A stretch of DNA of 64,000 nt from Paralithodes platypus (Eukaryota > Arthropoda > Malacostraca > Decapoda > Lithodidae). Where the stretch lies: positions 642,912 through 706,911 of the forward strand of contig CM064503.1 of assembly GCA_032716605.1 (NCBI GenBank). The letters run 5' to 3'. The notes under the pieces were generated by a model. That model was not told where the DNA came from and made no database searches. It worked only from the letters and a program-made list of their open reading frames with translations. The position numbers were made by a program, and so were the translations under genes. This document shows, piece after piece, positions 1-10,347 of the stretch (positions within the stretch are counted from its first letter, which is position 1; every line of letters begins with the position of its first letter).

Positions 1-236
1 ATTTTGACTGATTATGCCTTACCTGATATTATAAATAACGTAGCATTTTGACTGATTACACCTTACCCTATCTTATACTTAACCTAGTATTTTGACTGAT
101 TAAACCTTACTTTATCTTATAAATAACCTAGATTTTCGACTGATTATACCTCACCTGATCCTATAAATAAATTAACCTAGATTTTCGACTGATCACACCT
201 TACCTGATCGTATAAATAACCTAGAATTTCGACTGG
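1..236. repeat. Satellite-like tandem repeat, about 43-49 bp unit, 5.3 copies
   Basis: Each unit reads roughly TTTTGACTGATTA, ACCTTACCTGAT, TATAAATAACCTAG and begins again at once. Five units and a partial one can be lined up; they differ by point changes and a few inserted bases. The array runs off the left edge, so its true length is unknown. No reading frame is maintained. Confidence 0.85.
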
Positions 237-412
237 CCTTAAACCGTTAAACAATTAACACCGACATAATGAGCTGCGCAGTATTTTCATCATTATCACT
301 CGGCACCTTTTTCTTTTTGTTCTCTGCAAATGATGGTTGTATAGCTCTATGGTCCATTAACAGCTGAGTGTTATGGTGGTGGTGGGCCAAAGCAATCTGA
401 AAGACGGTGTTG

Positions 413-592
413 AGAGAGTGAGTGAGTGAGAGTGAGTGTGAGTGAGTGAGGGAGAGGGAGAGAGAGATAGTTACATAGATACAGATTCCACAGACCTTGC
501 GCTCCCGACTAGGCAGTCCTAATGTAGGACTTGCTACATAATGGAAGGTAAATACAGCAAAGCTGAAGGCTCTCTCCCTACCCACCAATCCC

Positions 593-644
<52 letters not shown>
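413..644. repeat. GA-rich microsatellites (GAGT-rich block and pure (GA)n)
   Basis: A GAGT/GA-rich block at about 413-466 and a pure GA run at 596-644. The open frames over these tracts consist only of Ser-Leu or Arg-Glu repeats and are not genes. Confidence 0.9.
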
Positions 645-648
<4 letters not shown>

Positions 649-795
649 CAAAGGTGCAAGAACATCCTTTTACAGTCATACCACCAAAACGCAGAAGCGA
701 ATGTCATTATTCACAGGCGATCTACCAGCTGCCAAGATAATAATACGGTCCTTTCGCTGACATCTCGGTTCGCCTGCGTTCACAGTTCATTCGCT

Positions 796-1026
796 AATTA
801 ACCACTTGCGAGTTTCGTTCTATAAGGAAGTTGGAGCTGTAGACATCGATATTTAGCAGAATTACCAGCTAAAATATGGTTTTAGTACATTTATGAATAC
901 ATAAAACCCAATTCAACATATTTTGTATCCATCAGAAACCTACAGTATATATTATTGTAGCATTACTTACTATCGATGTTTACAGCTCCAACTTCCTTAT
1001 AGACTGAAACTCGCAAGTGGTCAATT
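796..1026. mobile_element. MITE family A, complete copy 1
   Basis: Terminal inverted repeats of about 50 bp. The left end starts AATT then ACCACTTGCGAGTTTC and continues TATAAGGAAGTTGGAGCTGT; the right end is its reverse complement and closes with AATT. The 231-bp element has no coding capacity. AATT occurs at both ends of every complete copy here, so it is either the target duplication or the outermost part of the inverted repeat. The transposase superfamily is not clear from these ends. Confidence 0.8.
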
Positions 1027-1180
1027 GCTAGGTAGGTAGGTTGGTGGATTGACAGATAGATAAATGGTTAATGATAGACTGTTAGATAGGTGTTAAAGTG
1101 ACCATAACTAAGCATTTTTATAACTTAATTTGTCCATGAAATTCGCCAATATCAAATTAATCAATCTCAACCAAATTCCC

Positions 1181-1375
1181 CTTAAGGGGGCTTTTCTCGA
1201 CCCCCTTCTCCCTCATGTTTAGCCCCATTGTCTTTTTTTAATTTTAAGACATTCGCCTCAGTAGTTTGGCGTTTTAAGACCTTTCGCCCCATTTCTTTGC
1301 CAATAATATGACTTTACGTGTCATTTAGGTGCCATTTTTTTTCTGGTGAGCGATAGCGAACCTCCAATTATGGAG
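1181..1375 (+). mobile_element. G-family element, partial copy
   Basis: Contains the family landmarks in order: CCCTTAAGGGGG-like end, CCCCCTTCTCCCTCATGTTT, several spaced TTAAGAC...TTCG motifs, GCCATTTAGGTG, and the core GAGCGATAGCGA. Only the half up to the core is present. Full-length relatives are at 9600-9966 and 11518-11832. Confidence 0.6.
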
Positions 1376-1450
1376 GGAGCGGGGCATTTATGGAGGGAGC
1401 GGGGCATTTATGGAGGGAGCGGGGCATTTATGGAGGGAGCGGGGCATTTT
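1371..1450. repeat. 20-bp tandem repeat, 4 copies
   Basis: TGGAGGGAGCGGGGCATTTA is repeated four times without variation, except for the end of the last unit. The lack of divergence suggests recent slippage. It sits at the broken edge of the G-family fragment. Confidence 0.95.
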
Positions 1451-1551
1451 ATGTTTAAGGTAGGTTTTGGGGGGATTATTATTTTTTGTTTTCCCTCAAG
1501 CGTTCTATTTTCACGTTGAGGGCGAACTGAATTGCCGACGAAAAGACCCCC

Positions 1552-1705
1552 ATGCCGAACTGCCACGCCAGCGAACTAACCAGCAAGGTACTGGCTGACT
1601 ATAGGCTGCTGTTCGGTGGCAGCATCTACATATTCATCATTTGGGGGAGGGGGTTGAAGCCTGACCATAAAAAGCATTCACTAACTGCCACAAACATTAG
1701 CGACG
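1552..1705. other. Unassigned stretch between repeats
   Basis: No recognisable repeat, RNA or protein family. The open frame across it runs straight into microsatellite and LINE-tail DNA and has no independent support as a gene. Confidence 0.4.
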
Positions 1706-1836
1706 GAGAGAGAGAGAGAGAGAGAGAGAGTACAAAGGAGTACAAAGGAAATCAAGCAACAACAGATCTAGTGACCCTTCTAGGTTGCTTGTCCTCCAAA
1801 ACACTGAGGATCAAGTGTCCAAACAGTGGTTTAGAG

Positions 1837-1882
<46 letters not shown>

Positions 1883-1922
1883 GTGAGACGGAGAGAGACG
1901 GAGAGAGAGCGCGCGCGCGCAA
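1706..1922. repeat. GA microsatellites flanking a short CR1 3'-end fragment
   Basis: (GA)n at 1706-1730 and 1839-1880, followed by a (GC)n run at about 1909-1920. Between the GA tracts, 1731-1838 is a piece of the CR1 3' untranslated region on the minus strand. It is identical by eye to 1985-2092 of the larger copy next to it. Confidence 0.85.
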
Positions 1923-1979
1923 CACATTGACATGAGAAGACCGATGATTCTCATGTAGTAAGATTCACTCACTCTCAAA

Positions 1980-4190
1980 GGAGTACAAAGGAGTACAAAG
2001 GAAATCAAGCAACAACAGATCTAGTGACCCTTCTAGGTTGCTTGTCCTCCAAAACACTGAGGATCAAGTGTCCAAACAGTGGTTTAGAGTGGGTAAGGGA
2101 ACATTGGAAAGGGAACTACTGCCCTGCCACTAACGTGGCAGGACTAGGAAGTTAGTAGGGGACAGATGGGTTAGTAACTGAGGGGAGGATAAAGTTATTC
2201 ATTTACAAACGCAGTCAGTCGCGGGTTTGATGCGAGATATTTGTCTAGGCGGAATTTAAATGAATCAACGGTGCTGCAGTCTATAACGTCTCGGGGAAGC
2301 CCATTCCACAAGTTGACAACTCGATTGAAGAAGAAATTCTTAGATTCGTGCGAGTTAAAAGATTTACCAATAATTTTGCAACCGTTTCCCCGCGTGTAAT
2401 TAGATTGGTCGATAGTGAAGTACTTACTACAGTTCATATTGTCGATGCCTTTGATGATTTTGAACACTTGAATTAAGTCGCCTCTTAATCTGCGCTGGGT
2501 TAAAGGAAATAGATTTAATTCTCTAAGACGCTCTTCGTATGGTTTGTTCTTTAGGCTAGGTATCATTTTGGTAACTCTACGTTGAACTCGTTCTAGCTTG
2601 TTTATATCTTTTTGGTAATAAGGGCACCAGGATTGAACGCAGTATTCCAGAAGAGGGCGGACTAAGGAATTGTAAAGGGTTAGGATAACTTCTTTGGATT
2701 TATGCTCAAATGACCTGCCTATAAAGCCAATTATTTTGTTTGCCTTCTTAACAACTTCTGAACATTGTTGACTCGGTTTTAGGTTACTCGATATTGTTAC
2801 TCCCAGATCAGTTTCTCTGTTTACATTCTTAAGCGGAGTGCCATTCATCGAATAGTTTGCTTTCTCATTTAGGTATCCGACATGTAGTACTTTACATTTA
2901 TCCGCATTGAAACTCATTTGCCAAATTTGGGCCCAACATGACAATTTATCTAGATTGTGTTGCATATCGTCAACTTGTTCTTTTGAGAGTACGCTATTTG
3001 CAATTTTTGTATCGTCAGCAAATTTTGAGATTGTGCAGGTGAGACCCTCATCTATGTCGTTGATGTAAATTAGAAAGAGAATTGGTCCTAGTACCGATCC
3101 CTGGGGTACCCCGCTACTTACATTGGTCCATTTAGATGCCTTACCGTTTATGACTACCCTTTGCTTTCTGTTGCTGAGCCAATTTTCTATCCATTTCAAC
3201 ACACCGTCTTGTATTCCATGCGCTTTTAGTTTTAGCAGTAAACGTTTGTGGGGAACTTTGTCAAAGGCCTTTTGAAAATCAAGGTATATAATATCTACAG
3301 CTTTACTCTCATCGTAGAGGTTGAGGATATCGTGGAAGAAGTCTAAGAGGTTTGTTAAACAGGAACGTTTTTTACGAAAGCCGTGTTGAGTATCTTTAAG
3401 TATGTTATTTTCCTCCAAGTGATTTACGAGTCTGTCTCGTATGACCGTTTCTAGCATTTTACATACAACTGAGGTTAAGCTAATTTGACGATAGTTACTG
3501 GGTAGGGATTTGCTGCCTTTTTGAATATCGGTGTTACGTTGGCTAGCTTCCACTGATCAGGCATAGTTCCAGACTGCAAGGATTTATTGAATAGTAATGT
3601 CAGTGGTTTGGAGAGCTCATTCTTAGCTTCCTTTAGAACTCTAGGCGAGATTGTATCAGGTCCTGGCGTTTTATTTACCTTGAGTTTATCTAAACAATTC
3701 AATACTTCTCTCTCTGTAACGGTGATATTGCTTAGAACATCTGAATTATCAATCTGAATCGGCGATGGTGTAGGGATATCACTGAGGTCTTCTGTTGTAA
3801 AAACTGATGCAAAGAAGGTATTGAGGGCATTACTCATTTGTACTTCGTCTTTGGTGTATTCTCCTTTTTCATCGACTAACGTTCCAACAGTTGAAGTAAC
3901 TACTTTTTTCTTTCTGATATAACTATAGAATTCTTTCGGGTTTGTTTTACTTTGATTCGCAATATGTAACTCTAAGGTCTTTTTACTTTGCTTAATTAAC
4001 TTTTTGGCTTTGCGTCGTAGCTCTACAAATTTCACCCGTTCTTCGTCATTTTGTGAGGATTTTAATATCATTAGCACATTTTTTAGCAAGCAGGCAGTTT
4101 GAAATATCTTTATTCCACCATTTGGGCTTATTATTATGGCCTGGACGCCGTATTTTCGATGGTATGCAGTCTTGCACTGCTTTCTCTCGC
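1980..4190 (-). mobile_element. CR1-like LINE, 5'-truncated copy 1
   Basis: On the minus strand the element runs from the end of the endonuclease-RT linker, through the whole reverse transcriptase and its C-terminal region, to a 3' untranslated region of about 200 bp. It ends in a short direct repeat of the decamer CTTTGTACTC (seen here as its complement). Short tandem repeats at the 3' terminus are typical of the CR1 clade. A perfect stem (CCTGCCAC paired with GTGGCAGG) lies in the 3' untranslated region at about 2125-2145. The 5' break at about 4190 is in a CT-rich microsatellite. No target duplication was found. Confidence 0.85.
2195..4185 (-). pseudogene. CR1-like reverse transcriptase, frameshifted
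   Basis: This encodes the target-primed reverse transcriptase of the element. Visible motifs, in order: a tryptophan-rich PKWWNKDIS linker before the polymerase, KTPGPDTISPRVLKEA, SNYRQISLTSVVCKMLE, QHGFRKKRSCLTNLL, YLDFQKAFDKVPH, SGVPQGSVLGPILFLIYIND, and the catalytic box FADDTKI. The C-terminal part contains LYNSLVRPLLEYCVQSWCPY and ends ...TAFVNE. Against the sister copy at 59991-62080, one A is lost from an A-run near 3520, which splits the protein between the fingers and palm. Another shift near 4100 breaks the N-terminal linker. From about 3515 to 2195 the frame is intact for about 440 residues. The catalytic aspartates are kept, but endonuclease and ORF1 are absent, so it cannot move by itself. 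Confidence 0.9.
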
Positions 4191-4262
4191 ACTCACCCAC
4201 ACTCTCTTTCTCTCACACTCACTCTCACTCACTCACTTTCACTCTCCCTCTCTCTCTCACAT
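4180..4262. repeat. CT-rich microsatellite (TCTC/CACT mixture)
   Basis: An impure run of CTCT, CACT and TTTC at the 5' truncation point of the CR1 copy. A pyrimidine-rich TTTC/TCTC run also occurs at about 4399-4450. Confidence 0.85.
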
Positions 4263-4462
4263 AAATTCCCCCCACGTATACGCAACCAATTAACCATTCG
4301 TGCCAGACTAACCTTCGCAAACCCTTACAAAACAACATAAAATACAGCAATAAACTACAAGGATAACTTAGGCCTATATTCTTAAGGAGGGTCACCGGCT
4401 TTTTTTTTTATCTTTCTTTCTTTTTCTCTTTCTTTCTTTTTCTCTCTATCCCTGGTTTGTAT

Positions 4463-4613
4463 CCATTCGGCCCCATTCAGCCAACTGTTAATTAAGACGT
4501 TTATCCCCATCCAGGTATCGGCGAGCGATATCGAGCCAGCATTGTATGGAGAAATCCGGCTTCGCCGGAGAAATTTTTCTATCGAAAAATGTACAAATTT
4601 AGCTTGCTGTCAA

Positions 4614-4651
<38 letters not shown>

Positions 4652-4741
4652 CTGGCTCGCTACCGCTCGCCAGGAAAATATTGACACCTGTATGGGGGTA
4701 AAAGTCTTAAAACAGTAGGTTGAATGGGGCCGAATGGATAA
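4463..4741. mobile_element. G-related inverted-repeat element with central (AT)n
   Basis: The left arm reads ATCCATTCGGCCCCATTCA, then GACGTTTATCCCCATCCAGG, then GGCGAGCGATATCGAGCCAG. The right arm from about 4655 to 4741 is the reverse complement. The centre contains a hairpin (CCGGCTTCGCCGG), the TTTTTCTATCGAAAAATGTAC motif shared with other G elements, and a pure (AT)n at 4619-4646. A diverged copy lies at 10066-10335. Confidence 0.75.
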
Positions 4742-4849
4742 AAGCCAAAGAGAGGGAGAGAAAGAGAAAACAAAGCGAGGTGGGCTCCCTAAACCTGTGT
4801 GCGGGTATTGCTGCTACAACTGGTTTAGTCAACTTTCCAGGGTTAATAT

Positions 4850-5005
4850 TTTCCAACAATATATCTGTTTTTTTTTGCACCGGTATCGGAAACTAGACTG
4901 AAGATGGAGTAATTTAGGTGACATTTATACGTGAAGTTGACCTCATAAGCTGCCAGACCAGTTTTTAGGAGCAATACGGAGGGGAAATGCTTTCGTGTGA
5001 GATCA
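4850..5005 (-). mobile_element. E-family MITE fragment
   Basis: Aligns by eye to the complete element at 26957-27173: GCACCGGTATCG, AACTAGACTGA, GTTGACCTCATAAGCTGCCA and a degraded CGTGTGAGATCAGCTTAAG end. The other half is missing. Confidence 0.6.
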
Positions 5006-5029
5006 GCTTAAGTGGCTTTGTATTTTTTC

Positions 5030-5325
5030 CTCCCTAGACCTCCATCAATCTTTACCCCCCCCCCCCCCCCTTTGAGATAAAGTTGTACATTTTTCGGCAG
5101 GAAAATGTCCCGGCCGAAGGCCGGTTGCTCTTAAATTACAGGCTTGCTATCGCTCGCCACGAAATAATCGACACCTAAATTGCATGAAAGGTATTAATAT
5201 TGACAAAGAAATAAGGCGAAAAGTCTTCAAATCGCAAAACTAATGAGCCGAACGTCTTAAAATATGAAAACTGAAGGAGTTAAACATAAAGGAGAAGGGG
5301 CGCCATAAAAACGAACCATCCCTCC
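5030..5325 (-). mobile_element. G-family element, diverged copy
   Basis: Contains CTAGACCTCCATCAA, an 18-base C run (5057-5070 region), TTGTACATTTTTCGG with its hairpin partner, CCCGGCCGAAGGCCGG, the core CTATCGCTCGCCA, GACACCTAAATTG, and the closing TAAACATAAAGGAGAAGGGG. This is the same order as in the copy at 9600-9966. Confidence 0.7.
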
Positions 5326-5367
5326 GTTAAGCCTAGAAAGGAGCTGTATGACCAGCAGCCAGATCTG

Positions 5368-5440
5368 AATTAGCATGTATATTGGTGGCTGTTGTGTTCC
5401 AGCCTATATATTGGTGGCTGTTGTGTTCCAGCCTATATAT
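5368..5440. repeat. 29-bp direct duplication related to the 157-bp minisatellite
   Basis: TATATTGGTGGCTGTTGTGT plus TCCAGCC occurs twice in a row. It resembles the TATATTGCAGGTTGTAGTGT segment of the minisatellite at 5868-8666, so it may be an outlying unit. Confidence 0.7.
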
Positions 5441-5974
5441 AGCCATATATACATACAGGGTGTCAAACCAAAGCCGAGTCCATTATTTTGTCTTTATTAT
5501 TGTATATGTGAAGATAAAATTATGGTTTGTGGTTCAAATTATTATGTCTTTGGAAGTGACAGAACGGCCAAAACAATGCTATTTCATGTTAATGTTCTTG
5601 TATTTCTCCTCATATTCATTCATGTCTTCAAACTAAATTGCTCCGGTTTAACACCTTGGATACAAACATTATTCTTCCTTTATTATCATCATCATCATCA
5701 TAGCCACCATCACTATCATCCACTTCATCAGTTGTCATCACATCATCTCATGATTTTCATCACCATCACTATCATCATCGCTGTCATCATCACTATCGTC
5801 ACATTATTATCATCATAATCACCACCACTATTATCCTATTCGACATCATCAACACTATCTTCACTACCAGTAAGAGTGACTTAGGATGTATATTACAGGT
5901 TGTTGTGTTGGAGTCTACTGTATACGGTATATAGCAGTGAGAGCAACAGGCATCATCACTATCATCATCACCAC

Positions 5975-6075
5975 CACTATACCCTGTTTAAATTCATCTG
6001 GCGATAAATTGAATCCCTTAGCAGCTAATTTCTCCATACTTAATGGGAAAATATGAAACCACTGTTTGTGTCTCT
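5975..6075. repeat. Dispersed repeat R, fragment
   Basis: GATAAATTGAATCCCTTAGC, then CATACTTAATGG and AAATATGAAACC. The same segment occurs near 22770-22795, 24293-24350 and 33478-33550, where it flanks or carries other elements. Confidence 0.6.
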
Positions 6076-7091
6076 GCATCATATTAAGACCATTTTTATG
6101 TAATTAGCACCATATTTCAATACACATTCTTCAAAATAACAGAAATCTTGATGGGAACTTTGCAATTTTCTATCAGTTGAAAAGAAACCGACTATAGTCA
6201 AACTGACTAAGCATGTATATTGCAGGTTGTTGTGTAGGAGCCTATATACCTGTACAGTAGCAGTGAGAGCAACAGTCATCATCATCATCATCATCACTAT
6301 CATAACCATCACCACCGCCAGTAGGAGTGATTCAACATGTACTGTACTGTATATTGCAGGTTGTAGTGTAGGAGCCTATATATTGCAGTGAGAGCAACAT
6401 GCATCATCATCACCACCACCACCACCACCACCACCACTACCACTACCATCATCATCATCACCACCACCAGTAAGACTGACTTAGCATGTATATTGCAGGT
6501 TGTAGTGTTGGAGCCTATATATTGCAGTGAGAGCAACATGCATCATCATCACCACCACCACCACCACTACTACCATCATCATCATCATTATCGTCATCAT
6601 CACTATCATAACCATCACCACCACCAGTAAGACTGACTTAGCATGTATATTGCAGGTTGTAGTGTAGGAGCCTATATATTGCAGTGAGAGCAACATGCAT
6701 CATCATCACCACCACCACCACCACTACTACCATCATCATCATCATCATCATCATCATCACTATCATAACCATCACCACCACCAGTAAGACTGACTTAGCA
6801 TGTATATTGCAGGTTGTAGTGTTGGAGCCTATATATTGCAGTGAGAGCAACATGCATCATCATCACCACCACCACCACCACCACTACTACCATCATCATC
6901 ATCATTATCGTCATCATCACTATCATAACAACCACCACCACCACCAGTAAGACTGACTTAGCATGTATATTGCAGGTTGTAGTGTAGGAGCCTATATATT
7001 GCAGTGAGAGCAACATGCATCATCATCATCACCACCACCACCACCACCACCACCACTACCACTACCATCATCATCATCATCATCATCATTG

Positions 7092-8395
7092 TCAAAAGGC
7101 CTTTGACAAAGTTCCCCACAAACGTTTACTGCTAAAACTAAAAGCGCATGGAATACAAGACGGTGTGTTGAAATGGATAGAAAATTGGCTCAGCAACAGA
7201 AAGCAAAGGGTAGTCATAAACGGTAAGGCATCTAAATGGACCAATGTAAGTAGCGGGGTACCCCAGGGATCGGTACTAGGACCAATTCTCTTTCTAATTT
7301 ACATCAACGACATAGATGAGGGTCTCACCTGCACAATCTCAAAATTTGCTGACGATACAAAAATTGCAAATAGCGTACTCTCAAAAGAACAAGTTGACGA
7401 TATGCAACACAATCTAGATAAATTGTCATGTTGGGCCCAAATTTGGCAAATGAGTTTCAATGCGGATAAATGTAAAGTACTACATGTCGGATACCTAAAT
7501 GAGAAAGCAAACTATTCGATGAATGGCACTCAGCTTAAGAATGTAAACAGAGAAACTGATCTGGGAGTAACAATATCGAGTAACCTAAAACCGAGTCAAC
7601 AATGTTCAGAAGTTGTTAAGAAGGCAAACAAAATAATTGGCTTTATAGGCAGGTCATTTGAGCATAAATCCAAAGAAGTTATCCTAACCCTTTACAATTC
7701 CTTAGTCCGCCCTCTTCTGGAATACTGCGTTCAATCCTGGTGCCCTTATTACCAAAAAGATATAAACAAGCTAGAACGAGTTCAACGTAGAGTTACCAAA
7801 ATGATACCTAGCCTAAAGAACAAACCATACGAAGAGCGTCTTAGAGAATTAAATCTATTTCCTTTAACCCAGCGCAGATTAAGAGGCGACTTAATTCAAG
7901 TGTTCAAAATCATCAAAGGCATCGACAATATGAACTGTAGTAAGTACTTCACTATCGACCAATCTAATTACACGGGGGGAAAACGGTTGCAAAATTATTG
8001 GTAAATCTTTTAACTCGCACGAATCTAAGAATTTCTTCTTCAATCGAGTTGTCAACTTGTGGAATGGGCTTCCCCGAGACGTTATAGACTGCAGCACCGT
8101 TGATTCATTTAAATTCCGCCTAGACAAATATCTCGCATCAAATCCGCGACTGACTGCGTTTGTAAATGAATAACTTTATCCTCCCCTCAGTTACTAACCC
8201 ATATGTCCCCTACTAACTTCCTAGTCCTGCCACGTTAGTGGCAGGGCAGTAGTTCCCTTTCCAATGTTCCCTTACCCACTCTAAACCACTGTTTGGACAC
8301 TTGATCCTCAGTGTTTTGGAGGACAAGCAACCTAGAAGGGTCACTAGATCTGTTGTTGCTTGATTTCCTTTGTACTCCTTTGTACTCCTTTGTAC
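7092..8395 (+). mobile_element. CR1-like LINE, 5'-truncated copy 2 inside the minisatellite
   Basis: The CAT run stops at about 7091 and CR1 reverse transcriptase coding sequence begins at once with AAAGGCCTTTGACAAAG. The 3' end at about 8368-8395 has the decamer CTTTGTACTC nearly three times, after which the minisatellite resumes at ATCATAACCATCACC. No target duplication of more than one or two bases is visible, as expected for CR1. The 3' hairpin CCTGCCAC/GTGGCAGG is intact. Copy 2 is almost identical to copy 1, so the two are recent relative to the other LINEs here. Confidence 0.92.
7095..8173 (+). pseudogene. CR1-like reverse transcriptase fragment
   Basis: Begins in the middle of the palm (QKAFDKVPHKRLLLKL) and continues through SGVPQGSVLGPILF, FADDTKI and the C-terminal LEYCVQSWCPYY region. 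Against copy 1, CACGCGGGGAAACGG has become CACGGGGGGAAAACGG near 7973-7988, which adds one base. The normal frame is lost about 55 codons before the usual end, and the frame that continues to TAA at 8171 is the original one. It lacks the N-terminal half, so it cannot be active. Confidence 0.9.
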
Positions 8396-8666
8396 TATCA
8401 TAACCATCACCACCACCAGTAAGACTGACTTAGCATGTATATTGCAGGTTGTAGTGTTGGAGCCTATATATTGCAGTGAGAGCAACATGCATCATCATCA
8501 CCACCACCACCACCACTACTACCATCATCATCATCATTATCGTCATCATCACTATCATAACCATCACCACCACCAGTAAGACTGACTTAGCATGTATATT
8601 GCAGGTTGTAGTGTTGGAGCCTATATATTGCAGTGAGAGCAACAGGCATCATCATCATCAGAAGTA

Positions 8667-8940
8667 GAAGCAGTAGGACCCCTCGGCACATACAGATACC
8701 GGGTACTGGGTCCGAAGCCTGGCGCCAGGAGAGAGAGAGACACGAAGAAGCAGGTTGATGATGCAGGTCAGTGAATTCATTGTGCTCCTTTGTTTTTGTT
8801 TTATGCTTTCCCTACACCATGAATAACAGTAGTGGCTAGGGTATAAAGGGGAGTGAGTGGACAGTGATATAAGAGAGATGAGTGGGAACTGACGTCAGAA
8901 AAGGGGCTGTGACGGGGAATTGGCACTTTGTATACTGTAT
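8667..8940. other. Region after the minisatellite; nothing definite
   Basis: A GC-richer segment (8680-8775) with a short GA tract ends in GATGATGCAG followed by GTCAGT, a possible splice donor. No convincing acceptor or open frame supports an exon. The rest shows no repeat that I recognise. Confidence 0.3.
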
Positions 8941-9155
8941 TAACCCTCTGAGTACCAGCGACGTGTCTTATATTATTATTCTAGCTACATTTAGACGATA
9001 TTATGCAGCTTAGGAAGGATCTGTGGTAATTAAAATGGTAGGTTGAGATAGTGTGGAGCCACATTATTGCTAGAGGTCCTTCGTAAGCTGAATAAAATCG
9101 TCTAATAGTTGCCAGAAGATGATAAAAAGGACGTCGCCGGTACTGAACGGGTTAA
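8940..9155. mobile_element. C-family TTAA MITE, copy 1
   Basis: Starts TTAACCCTCTGAGTACCAGC and ends GTACTGAACGGGTTAA. The inverted repeat (GAGTACCAGCGACGT against its partner) extends about 25 bp. Inside, TTAGACGATATTATGCAGC and AAGCTGAATAAAATCGTCTAA form a second, inner pair of complementary arms. TTAA at both ends is the target duplication of piggyBac-type transposases. Confidence 0.85.
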
Positions 9156-9267
9156 TAGACAGTACTCTGCTATTAGCTTATAACACATGTAAAGTATTAC
9201 AGCCGTTGGGAGAGAGGTATCCTGACTAGGATTCGAAGTAGTTACGGTGCCCAACTCTCCCACATAC

Positions 9268-9410
9268 TGTCTTGATAGCGTAATGCATAAGTGCGCGGAA
9301 TTTCGATGTAAGCATCCTAGGTTCGAGTCCTTGGAGTGCCACATGTATTTGTTGATTTAATTAATTGAGTTTAGAGGTGAAGTTGGTTGGTGGAAAAAAT
9401 ACATAATAAT
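9268..9410 (+). mobile_element. tRNA-related SINE I, copy
   Basis: Box A-like AGCGTAATGCATAAG, then a box B-like GGTTCGAGTCC and TTGGAGTGCCACATG, followed by a body TTAATTGAGTTTAGAGGTGA, AGTTGGTTGGTGGA and an ATAATA tail. The two boxes have tRNA-like spacing, but the head does not fold into a complete functional tRNA. A further box B-like GGGTTCGAATCCTGG lies at 9427-9441. Confidence 0.7.
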
Positions 9411-9599
9411 ATACCTGGGGTGAGTGGGTTCGAATCCTGGCCATGATGCCTCTCTCCCAACCTGTCCGACATTATCATTAGATATTACGTGTACAGCCAT
9501 AACTGGGTATGTGGAACATAGGGTACTCTTGAATTTGCAATGCGAGCTTTGATTGAATCAAATATTTGCTTTGCTTCTAACTAGCATATGATGTTTAAG

Positions 9600-9966
9600 G
9601 GTTCATTAAGTGCTTGGTTTTTGGTCTATATATTTATTTATTTATTTATTTTTTTATTTTCCTCGCTAAACCTCCATCAAGCTTAGACAAACGTACCCTA
9701 GACCTCTTTTAAGACAAATTTGTAAATTTTTCGGTAGAAAAATGTCCCGGCCAAACGCCGGCTCCTATAATTAGAGGCTCGCTCTCGCTCGCCAGGAAAA
9801 AGTCGACACCTAAAGGGCACGAAAGTTCTTAACATTGACAACAAATTGAGGCGAAAGGTCTCAAAATCGCCAAACTAACGGAACGAACGTATTAAAACCT
9901 CAAAACGAATATGCTAAACATGAGGGAGAAGGGGTATCTATAAAAAAGCGAGTACTACCCCCTTAA
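9600..9966 (-). mobile_element. G-family TTAA element, near-complete copy
   Basis: Left end TTAAGTGCTTGGTTTTTGGTC, right end GAGTACTACCCCCTTAA. Between them, in family order: a TTTA-rich run, CTCGCTAAACCTCCATCAAG, the ATTTTTCGGTAGAAAAATGT hairpin, CCCGGCCAAACGCCGG, the core CTCGCTCGCCAGG, GACACCTAAAGGGCACGAAA, and the AAACATGAGGGAGAAGGGG block. Confidence 0.75.
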
Positions 9967-10065
9967 GTAGTTGTAGGAGTGCGAAAGAGTTGTGTCCTCG
10001 AGCGTCCACATAAACCTTGATGTGGTGGCGGCGTTGGACCTCCTGCACAACCTTCCTTGGTAGTA

Positions 10066-10335
10066 GTAGCCATTCGACCCCATTCAGCGTACTGTTTTAC
10101 GACGTTTATCCTCATCCAGGTGTCGATTTACACCGGGCGAGCGATAGCGAGCCACCATATTTTGGATTATGTTTTAGACAGCTGACTAAATTTGTACATT
10201 TTTCGGTAGAAAAATGTCTTCGGCGAAGCTAGATTTCTCCATACAATGATGGCTCGCTAATCGCTATCGCTCGCCAGGAAAAAAATCGATACCTGAATGG
10301 GGAGAAACGTCTTAAAGCAGTAAGCTGCATGGAAA
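10066..10335. mobile_element. G-related inverted-repeat element, copy 2
   Basis: Matches the element at 4463-4741: ATTCGACCCCATTCAGCG, TATCCTCATCCAGGTGTCGA, GGCGAGCGATAGCGAGCC on the left, with complementary arms to the right. It also has the ACATTTTTCGGTAGAAAAATGT hairpin. Confidence 0.7.
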
Positions 10336-10347
10336 AGCAGGTCGGCC

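Larger units (their letters stand above)
5868..8666. repeat. Minisatellite, about 157-bp period, with CAT/CAC trinucleotide block; split by a CR1 insertion
   Basis: Each unit has a unique part (GTAAGACTGACTTAGCATGT, ATTGCAGGTTGTAGTGT, GGAGCCTATATATTGCAGTG, AGAGCAACATGCAT) and a block of CAT, CAC, CTA and CCA triplets. Units begin near 5868, 6204, 6317, 6467, 6625, 6782, 6944, 8417 and 8575. The central units differ by only a few bases, while the outer ones have drifted. The triplet blocks give open frames on both strands coding for poly-His, poly-Thr or poly-Val/Met; these are artefacts. Sequence at 7092-8395 is a LINE insertion. Confidence 0.95.

Noticed and set aside
6388..7090. Poly-His, poly-Thr and poly-Val/Met proteins
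   Set aside because: The frames follow the CAT/CAC triplet block of a minisatellite and end at each unit boundary.
5868..8666. CRISPR array
   Set aside because: Units are head-to-tail tandem repeats without spacers, and the DNA is eukaryotic.
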